Source: Oryza sativa Japonica Group (taxonomy: Eukaryota; Streptophyta; Magnoliopsida; Poales; Poaceae). From it: DNA of 64,000 bases. Under the pieces are notes generated by a model. The model did no database searches. It was not told the DNA's origin and saw only the letters and a program-made list of their open reading frames with translations. This document shows positions 56,313-64,000 of this stretch, in pieces (position 1 is the first letter of the stretch; each line of letters begins with the position of its first letter). Both the position numbers and the translations under genes were made by a program. Where the stretch lies: contig NC_089036.1 of the NCBI RefSeq assembly GCF_034140825.1, positions 23,883,001 to 23,947,000 on the forward strand, written 5' to 3'.

Positions 56313-59300
56313 ATGGGTAACAGCCTTCCTGTAGAATCAAAGTTCACTGATGAAAAAGAGAATGACAGAATTAAGTATGTTGTGTCGTCTATGCAAGGAT
56401 GGGGTGAGAAAATGGAAGATGCTGTGAGTAAACTTGCAGCCTTTTGTATGACAAAAAAAAGGATAGTTCTGCAAAAATTTCTTACTGATCTGTAAGTAAT
56501 TGTGTAAAATACTGTGACTGACATATGCCCTCTATATTCTCTAGCATGCAGCTATTCTAAATCTTGATGATACCATGACGTCATTCTTTGGCGTTTATGA
56601 TGGCCATGGAGGTTTGATCTTCATTCTCTCTCTTTTTTTTTTTTTTTTGGTTTCAAATCCTCCAAATCGTCGGCATAACTGTTTACATCATGCTTTGTTT
56701 GTCTTTGTATGTCATGTGTTTATCTGCGTGCATGTTTTGAAAACTTTACTGTTTATGCTGAAACTTTTACCTGTGAATTCTCAAATAAATATTAGGCTAC
56801 AGTTCTGGATAATGAACCAAGTTTGCTAATTAGTACTAATCACCTTTGTGCGGTGTGCTTTCTAGGATAACATGAACTGCTTAAACAGAAATATTATTTT
56901 ACGAGGGATAAAACACTGCATGGTTGTGAGTTAATATTAACAGTCATGATAATTAAAAGGATAGCCACTGATGAACATGTTGGTTAATTTATGTGTGGTG
57001 CTATTTTTCTTATGATACCTATGAAGTGCTGATCTGCTGTGTTCATCACATTGTTTTGCTTTATAAGCTTCTATATGCACATAGGAGTAATCTTGAGCCA
57101 CCATTCTGAGTTGTTTATTTTCTATCTCAGGAGCTGAAGTAGCATCATATTGTGCAAAACGATTTCATATTGAGCTTTGCAATCATGAAGACTACGACAG
57201 CAATCTAAGTAATGCGATGAGGAGTGCGTTTTACAGGTTATTTTCGCCTAGTCTATATCATTTTGTTGCACTGAATGATGCTGCACTTGCAAATTTGGAA
57301 TATCATTGTTCCTGTGTAATTTCTGCAGCATGGATGAGGACCTGCAACTGTCCGATGCTTGGAGGGAGTTAGTTATTCCTCGTAATAATGGATGGATGTA
57401 TTTTATCAAGGCTGGTGTCTGTGCTAACCTTTCGCCTTTCCCGCAGGTAGTGATCCTTTAACCCCTAAACATCTTATAATATCCATATGTTGAAGAAGTT
57501 ACTCAAAACTGTATTTGTTGGACAGTGCTTATTGTATCTATGAAAAAGGAAATGGAAGAATGTGTGTGATATCGAGACTATTGTTCTTTCTTGAGATGTA
57601 CTTTGGAGTTGGAAGAGATATGTTTAACCCTAACCTCAACTAATTGCGCCTGTAAAAAAAGGTCCAGTTAGTTACTTATCAGTTGCCTGGTTTGGTGAGT
57701 TGGACGCCTGACAGGTTATTAAGTTCTTATTGCACCTTGGTTCTTGTCATAGTATGGCACTACCCTAAACTGAGGTATTGTTTGCGGCATCTCTTCTATG
57801 GTTATCTCTTTCATATACACTGGTTTGGCTTTCAGAAATGCTTTTCTTTGTCTGGTTGCTTTTGTGAGCTATTTCTTGGTTAACCTGTATCTCTACTATG
57901 TTGGAATTCTCTATTATGTCCTTTAGTTTCTTTCTTCTTTTTCCAGGCAACATATACTGCGCCATCATATGAAGGGAGCACAGCATGTGTGGTTGTCATC
58001 AGAGGTGACCAATTGATTGTTGGGCATGCTGGTGATTCTCGTTGTGTACTCTCAAGAAATGGTCAGGTATAGTGACTATTTCCTTATCGAATTTCTTGTT
58101 GGTACCTAATTTGCATGCTCACTTATTTTCGTGCCTAACATTTGTGCTTGTTTCTGTTGTGTCAAAAGGCCAGTGCATTATCCGTCGATCATAAACCAGA
58201 CAGTGAGTCTGAAAGAGAGAGAGTTCAGAATGCAGGAGGAGTAGCTGTTGGGTATAGTTATCGTAAAATAATGGGGAGGTGGGTAACCAAGAAACAATGG
58301 GGCTTCACTGATTTTAAGGGAAGAGTATCAATCTCAAGATCAATTGGTATAGTCTTGCCTGGATCTGTTTTTCGTTTATTGCAGATAATAGCACCGAAAA
58401 AAAAACATATTATGTTGTGATTTGCTGATGTGTTGTACCCACTTACATTTCAGGGGACTTCGCTTGCAAGAAGAACGAACGTTTACCTCCTGAAGATCAA
58501 ATGCTGACATGTAATCCGGACATCCTGACTGTAAGTGCAACTATGTTTGTTTAGTATTTGGTTGAATTTGAAGTTTGTACTGCTGTGTGGGGTCTGATGG
58601 AAAATCCCCCTTTCTGTGTCAGATGGACATAACTGATGACATGGAGTTTCTTGTGATAGCAACTGAAGGCCTCTGGTAAATTTTGAACAAAAAATAACTG
58701 ACAATAATTATTATTTGATCATTTTGATGTCACTAGTACTCTTTGTGATGCTGTTTTCTTTCTCCTGCTGATGCATATATAGTTTCATTTATAGTTGCAT
58801 ACCTACTGTACTATGTTTTTTCCATGCAGGTGCAACATGACAAATCAAAATGTGGTTGATCACACACATGACCGTCTTTTGGTGAGTCCTTTTCTTTTGC
58901 TCAGTTTGTCTTCTTGGCAGGACAAGAGATCTCCTACTGTAATAGCAAAAATATTTTGTGTCAAATTCTAGGAAATGACTTCACTCAGGCAATATAAAGC
59001 ATCCGATTTTTTAAAAAAGAAAAAAACAAGTGCTAATAAGTACACTGTCATCTGCTTTGTGATTGTTCGATTCTTTTGTTGTTAAAACTGCTGTTCCTTT
59101 TGCCTTGATCAATATTGCTGTGACTAATATCTTGCATGTTTACGTCAAAAAAATATCTTGCATGCTCGATTGTTTCGTTGTTAAAACTGTTGTTCCTTTT
59201 GCTGTGGCCAAATATTGCTGACTTGCTGTGACCAATTAATATCGCTATGCAGGAGGGTGCAGAAGCGCGTGTCATCTGTGAGGAGCTTGTTCAGTTTGGC

Positions 59301-59777
59301 TTGCCATCGGGCGACAACACGACCGTCATCCTGGTTCTGTTCAAGCCCGGCGCCTTCCCTGCTGTTCCGCCGGTCGACACCGACACTGACACTGACAGCC
59401 ACATTGACGATGATGTCGACCCCACCGGCAGCAACAATGCCACCGCGTCCGACAACAACGACCCCGCCAACGAGGTTGATCCCACTGCCAATGCCGGGTC
59501 TGACGACAGCAACACCGGCGACGAGGTCAAGGTCGACGCCACTGCCACTGCCGTCGGCAGCAGCAGTACCACTGCCGTGGCTGCTGACGAGGGCACTGGC
59601 AATCCTCCTCATGGCGCACTAGTTGACACCGACGACGAGGACGGGCTGACCTACTCCCAGGACATGGACTTACCCCCGGCGTCGACGTCCCCCCCAACCT
59701 TCCCGGACGAGGACGACCTCCCCCGGTCTAACCCGGACAAGTCCCCCCCGCACGTATCAATCTTATTCAGAGTTTGA
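56313..59777 (+). CDS. PP2C-like protein, copy C
   Basis: Ten coding exons: 56313-56423, 56545-56611, 57131-57236, 57329-57446, 57947-58066, 58169-58346, 58454-58530, 58623-58675, 58830-58881 and 59253-59777. All are GT-AG and encode 468 residues. Start MGNSLPVES as in copy B. Motifs: MEDAH, VYDGHGG, AGDSRC, DHKPD, SRSIGD and GDNTT. As in copy B, the phosphate-binding Arg is Gly (GWGEKMED) and a metal-binding Asp is Glu (TEGLWC). Exon 4 ends [13 protein letters not shown], shared with copy A. Its 3' end (TTCCCGCAG then GTAGTG) also resembles an acceptor, so an earlier donor (AAGGCTG then GTGTCT) is a possible alternative. The tail of about 140 residues is acidic and ends differently from copy B ([15 protein letters not shown]). 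Exons and introns are almost identical to copy B. Confidence 0.88.
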
Positions 59778-60330
59778 GTCCAGATCAGGAAAGGCCAGAA
59801 GCTATAGCTATGATTCGGAAGGAGTAGTTCGTTTCCACTTGATTTTTGTCTAGCAAGTCGAAGATGATGTGTGATGATGCATGCAGGATGATACTTATCG
59901 TAGGTGGTAGTAGCACTGTGCATTGATAGGAGTAGTTTGTTTCTGCTACCTTGATGATGTGTGATGATGCATGCAGGATGATACTTATCATAGGTGGTAG
60001 TAGCACTGTGCATTGATAGGAGTAGTTTGTTTCTGCTACCTTTGGTTTGTGGTTTTTGCCTGCTGCTTTGCATAGGAGATTAAGATTTTGCTTGTCAGAC
60101 TCAGATAACTTCAATTAACTGTCTACGAAATCTCGCTCACTGGTTTTTGAGTTGTGAAGGTGATTGATCTAGTGATGCTTTTTGTTGTTGTTCATTTTGA
60201 ATATCTGTACATACTGCTGGGTTATGACTTGCCCCGTTTCTGAATACTTAGCTTTTAACCAAATTTTCTCTTCATTCTTCTAGTTATCTTGAATATGTAA
60301 TCAGTAATGTGCTTGGTTTAGCGGGGAAGT
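59778..60330 (+). other. PP2C-C 3' UTR with a 90-bp tandem duplication
   Basis: A 90-bp unit beginning GATGATGTGTGATGATGCAT is repeated in tandem (59863-59952 and 59953-60042) with about two differences. Later it shares GAAGGTGATTGATCTAGTGAT with copies A and B. Confidence 0.75.
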
Positions 60331-60829
60331 CTATTTGTCCCTGAAGGACAATTCCTTCTGCTGCATGCCACCCAAAAACTCATCAAAAAGTTTGAAAAAA
60401 AGAAAAGGACGAGATAGATCGAATAAATAATATCACTCCACAAATATGCAAGCTTAAATTTGACACATATAAGTAGAATTAGAACTAAGTAATTTGATTG
60501 TGAATAATACGAAAAACTTTTTTTTATGTCAAAGACAAAAAGCTAGGGCGAATTCTCATTGAATCTCGGTTGTTCATGATAGTGATGACCATCCATTCAA
60601 ATCTTCAGGTAGCACCCCCAAATCTTCAACAAGGCGGAAAGTTCGTGTGTTAAAATTGTTGTTTTTTGTTTTGTATATGTTGAATTTGAACTTACATGTC
60701 TGTTGAGTAATATATTACTCCTACATGTTAATTTATCTTTAAAATCTTTAATGAATTTTCGGATGACATACATACATAAATAAAACCGGAGACAAATCCA
60801 CCTCTTTGGTTAAGTTAGCTCTGTTGCCT
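60331..60829. other. AT-rich intergenic, nothing recognised
   Basis: No gene, repeat or TIR could be supported here. Confidence 0.4.
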
Positions 60830-61045
60830 GCTGAGACCGGCTCTGAATCCGGCCCATGGGGACCGTATCTGAATCCGGCCCATGGGCTGTTAGGCCGTAG
60901 CGGGCCGCACTCCTCTTTCATCAGTTCGGCAACAGCAACAGACTCGGCATCACTCACCCACCCAACCCAGTACCCAAGCCCCAACCTCGCCTCGCCTCGT
61001 CTCGAGCCGACCTAACCGCGAACCCCCAACTCCGACGAGAACGAC
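60830..61045 (+). promoter_or_regulatory. RPN7 promoter and 5' UTR
   Basis: TGAATCCGGCCCATGGG-type motifs occur at 60844-60860 and 60870-60886. Each contains GGCCCATGGG, a site-II-like TGGGCC/GGCCCA element common in plant housekeeping genes. A tandem 26-bp spacing is visible. The 5' UTR is C-rich (61000-61045). No TATA box was seen, in line with housekeeping promoters. Confidence 0.55.
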
Positions 61046-64000
61046 ATGGACGCCGGCGGCGAGGAGGCGAAGCAGGAGCGCCACCTGGTGCTGGCCCACA
61101 AGCTCTTCCTCCTCTCCCACCCCGACCTCGACGACCTCGCCAAGGTCGCCCTCCGCTCCGACGCCCTCGACGCCGTCAAGTCCGATGGCATGGCGCCGCT
61201 GTTCGAGTCGCTGGCCGCCGCGGGCGTCCTGGAGCCGGACGACGCGCTGCTCGCCGAGATGCGCGCGCGGATCGACGAGGAGGTCCGCAAGCTCGACGAG
61301 AAGTGAGTGGATTCTTCCTCTCTTCTGATTTTATTTTACTAGCAAATATGCCCGTGCGTTGCAACGGGTGAAAAAACATAATGATAATATACATTTTTCA
61401 TGCATAACCATGTCGATAACAATCAGAAAATTAGAACTACGAAACTTTATTTTCTAGCGCGTTTTCTTTTGTGCTTTTTTCTGACATTTTTCCCTCACGT
61501 GTTTTTTTAAACCGTTTTTATTTTCTCGCGCATTTTTTCCTTTTTTAATATACTGTAGAAACTTCTCTTTTTATAGTTAGATTAGATTAGATTAGAGATA
61601 AAGAAGATATATAAATGGACTAAAAAACGACGAATATAAATTTGACTTTTTTCCTCCGCGCTTTTTTCCGTCCTTTTAATTTTTTTTCTCGTGCATTTCT
61701 TTTACGAAGGGTTTTTTTCACCACTTTCACATAGTGTCAAACCTTTCTAGATATAATAGGATTCGATTTTTTTTACCGCATCACGTATAATTCCTTTTTC
61801 TTTAGAAACAGACAATTTTTTCGCCCTTTTTTATCGCGTCAACGGAGTCGGAATCGTTTTGATTTTTTCCCCTTTTTTTGGATCGGACAGATTTTTTTTT
61901 GCCCGGTTTATTTCGCCCGATCGATTTTTTTTACCGCGTCACATATAATTCCTTTTACTTTGGATTTTTTTCGCCCTTTTTTTACCGCGTCGACGGAGTC
62001 GGATTCGTTTTGATTTTTTTTCTCCCTTTACTTTGGAATTTTTTCGCCCTGTTTTCACCACGTCGACGGAGTCGGATTCGTTTTGATTTTTCCCCTTTTT
62101 GGCTTTTTTTGGATAGGACAGATTTGTTTTTTTTTCGCCCCGTTTTTTTATCGGACTTTTATCTTTTTTTTCGCATGGTTTTTTTATTTTTTTTACCGCG
62201 TCACATATAATTCCTTTTTCTTTATCGGAAAGTTTTTTTTCGCCTTTTTTTACCGCGTCGATGGAGTCAGATTCTTTTCAGCTTTTTCCTTTTCTTTTAT
62301 CGGACAAATTTTTTTTCGCCCATTTTTTTTTCTCCTGTTTTTTTCGGATCGGACTATTTTTTTCTTTTTTCGCCCGGTCGATTTTTTTACCACGATATAT
62401 ATAATTCCTTTTTCTTTGGAATAGGACAGTTTTCTTTTTATTTTTTTAAACTCTTTTTACCGCGTCGATGTAGTCGGATTCGTTTCGATTTTTTTCCTTT
62501 TTTTGCTTTCTTTTTTGTCGGACAGATTTGTTTTTTTTCCACCCGGTTTTTTTCCGCCCAGGTTTTTTTATCGGACTTTTCTTTTTTTTTTTTGCTCCAC
62601 GATACATATAATTCATTTTTCTTTGGAATAGGACAGTTTTCTTTTTATTTTTTTAAACTCTTTTTACCGCGTCGATGTAGTCGGATTCGTTTCGGTATTT
62701 TTTCCTTTTTTTTCCTTTTTTTTTGTCGGACATATTTGTTTTTTTTTCGCCCGGTTTTTTTTCGCCAGGTTTTTTTATCGGACTTTTCTTTTTTTTTTTC
62801 GCTCGGTTTTTTTCTCCCGTTTTTTGACGGACGACAGAAGCACCTAGAGAAGTGTTTTTTTTCTTTTCTCCAATCCAATACAGATCGGATCTCTTCCAGG
62901 GAAATCAGATTTTTTTTCTCCAGGGAATCGGACTCTTTTTTTTTCGCTTTTTTTATTCATTAAACGGTTTGTCTCTCGGACTTTTTTTTTCCCTTTTTAA
63001 GGGATCGGGTGTTTTTTTGCCAGGGAATCGGACATCTTTTTTTTTCCTGTTTTTTTCGCTGTTTTTATTTATTTGTGACGGACGATGGAAGCACCTCTTA
63101 TTTTTTAAGTAGTAGTAGATTTTTAGCCCCCCAAAAATTAGGCCGCCCCTTGCTGTGTTGCGTATGCGATAAGTTTTGCGATAACTCAGGTGTTGATATG
63201 GTCCGTTTGCCTTAGCTAACCTAGCTTACTCTGTGTTGCGAGATGTAGATGCTAAAACTGGTAGATAGCTTGCATTTGATTCGGTAGTTGTAATTTATGA
63301 ATTATGTTTAGGGCCAATTAATTCACCTCTATGCAAATCTATACTACATAATAATAAACTTTTTCCACATTTTTGTTTTAGATTCATGTACATATTCATG
63401 ATTTTGTACATTTTCTCTGCAATGTGTAATTTAGCATGTAGAGAAGTAATTGAGATTGCTAAGGATCACAATACGCAACTTCTCGAGACAAAATACCAGT
63501 GTAAACTAATGTGAAGGAAGAACGGCATGTTGAAATTTGTTAGAAATAGTTTCCTTGAGAAGTTGAGGTTCCAGTCAAGATATGTCCTTTTGGTGATTTG
63601 CATGTTTCATTGTTTCTACTTTCTGATCTTGCTCTTCGCATCTGTATCTAATATTTCAGTTACTAGAAGTTTGATAAGAATCATTTGGTTCCTCTGGAAG
63701 TAACTAAGTAATTATGTTTCATGTATGAAGAATTGCTGATGCTGAAGAGAATTTGGGTGAGAGCGAAGTGCGTGAGGCCCATCTGGCGAAATCCTTGTAC
63801 TTCATGAGGGTTGGAGAGAAGGTATAAACTTGTGTGCTTCTATACTTTACATTAAGTGTGTGCTTGAGATTTAGCTATTTGCATTCTTTGAAATCAATAT
63901 TGCAGGAAAAAGCACTGGAGCAGCTTAAAGTTACTGAAGGGAAAACTGTAGCTGTTGGCCAGAAAATGGATCTTGTGTTCTACACTTTGCAAATAGGCCT
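61046..64000 (+). CDS. RPN7: 26S proteasome regulatory subunit RPN7 (3' end outside window)
   Basis: RPN7 (PSMD6) is a PCI-domain subunit of the lid of the 19S regulatory particle. Coding exons seen: 61046-61302, 63731-63821 and 63906 to beyond 64000. Exon 1 encodes [20 protein letters not shown], then [17 protein letters not shown] and [20 protein letters not shown]. Exon 2 gives [20 protein letters not shown], and exon 3 [20 protein letters not shown]. The codon at the exon 1/2 joint is split AA|A. The PCI domain lies outside the window. Intron 1 is 2.4 kb, of which 1,781 bp is a Helitron. The frame is intact; the two relics at 32133 and 51267 are decayed partial copies. This is the array's likely parent copy for the RPN7 relics. 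Confidence 0.93.
61339..63119 (-). mobile_element. Helitron, 1,781 bp, in RPN7 intron 1
   Basis: The 3' terminus (minus strand) reads CCCGTTGCAACGCACGGG then CATATTTGCTAG. The 5' terminus reads TCTACTACTACTTAAAAAAT. The flanks are A at 61338 and T at 63120. The 3' end matches the large Helitron at 6404-15474 (same terminal TATTTGCTAG and preceding stem-loop). The body is extremely T-rich on the plus strand, with repeated TTTTACCGCGTCGACGGAGT and CGCCCGGTTTTTTT-like units, and has no coding potential. Intron borders of RPN7 are unaffected. Confidence 0.88.
61780..63060. repeat. Degenerate T-rich repeats in the Helitron
   Basis: Several imperfect copies of TACCGCGTCGACGGAGTCGG followed by ATTCGTTTTGATTTTTT occur (near 61840, 61985, 62060, 62255, 62460 and 62665). 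GTCACATATAATTCCTTTT occurs near 61937 and 62200, and ACATATAATTC near 62600. GACGGACGA.GGAAGCACCT occurs near 62826 and 63079. Confidence 0.7.

Noticed and set aside
61878-63215. Phe-rich open frames of 60-120 codons in RPN7 intron 1
   Set aside because: They are translations of poly-T runs in the Helitron body.
1-64000. tRNA, rRNA and plastid or mitochondrial insertions
   Set aside because: No cloverleaf-type segment, rRNA core or organellar gene sequence was recognised on reading both strands, although a covariance-model search was not possible.

Overview
The window is nuclear DNA of a grass, almost certainly rice (Oryza). Genes have GT-AG introns, monocot GC-rich exons and AT-rich introns. 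Stowaway-type MITEs, long solo LTRs, Mutator-like elements and Helitrons fill the gaps. The gene set (PP2C, DUF295, F-box/beta-propeller, RPN7) also fits rice. No prokaryotic, organellar, rRNA, tRNA or CRISPR feature was seen.

The backbone is a decayed tandem array. An ancestral block held, in order, a PP2C-like gene (+), an F-box/beta-propeller gene (-), a DUF295 gene (+) head-to-head with it, and a chimera of the first two RPN7 exons with the C-terminal exons of a TELO2-like gene (+). It recurs as: PP2C-A (1-4001), RPN7-promoter/TELO2 stub (4471-4860), F-box gene (4861-6075), DUF295-1 (15511-16106, truncated); DUF295-2 (20396-21742); F-box relic (25589-25810), DUF295-3 (26155-31516, split by a solo LTR), RPN7/TELO2 relic (32091-35160), PP2C-B (38475-41882); PP2C 3' stub fused to an F-box relic (48394-48803), DUF295-4 (49246-50634), RPN7/TELO2 relic (51267-54110), PP2C-C (56313-59777); and finally the RPN7 gene itself (61046 to the window edge), which codes for a 19S proteasome lid subunit.

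Mobile elements explain most of the rest. A 9,071-bp Helitron (6404-15474) sits in the F-box/DUF295-1 intergenic region, and its exact empty site survives in the DUF295-2 copy. It holds two solo LTRs, each with a perfect 5-bp target duplication. A second Helitron with the same 3' terminus (61339-63119) lies in RPN7 intron 1. A MULE (44297-47927) contains a second MULE (44516-46118), which contains a MITE (45875-46081); the outer MULE carries gene fragments, including a piece of an LRR receptor kinase. A short non-autonomous LTR element (22375-24768) is nested in a long-LTR fragment, and a 3,986-bp solo LTR splits DUF295-3.

The PP2C copies keep the fold but have lost active-site residues, so they look like pseudophosphatases. 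They end in acidic, low-complexity tails of very different lengths. RPN7 is the one clear housekeeping gene. The complete-looking accessory genes are PP2C-B, PP2C-C, PP2C-A (its 5' end is outside the window), the F-box gene, DUF295-2 and DUF295-4. All coordinates and comparisons were made by eye.
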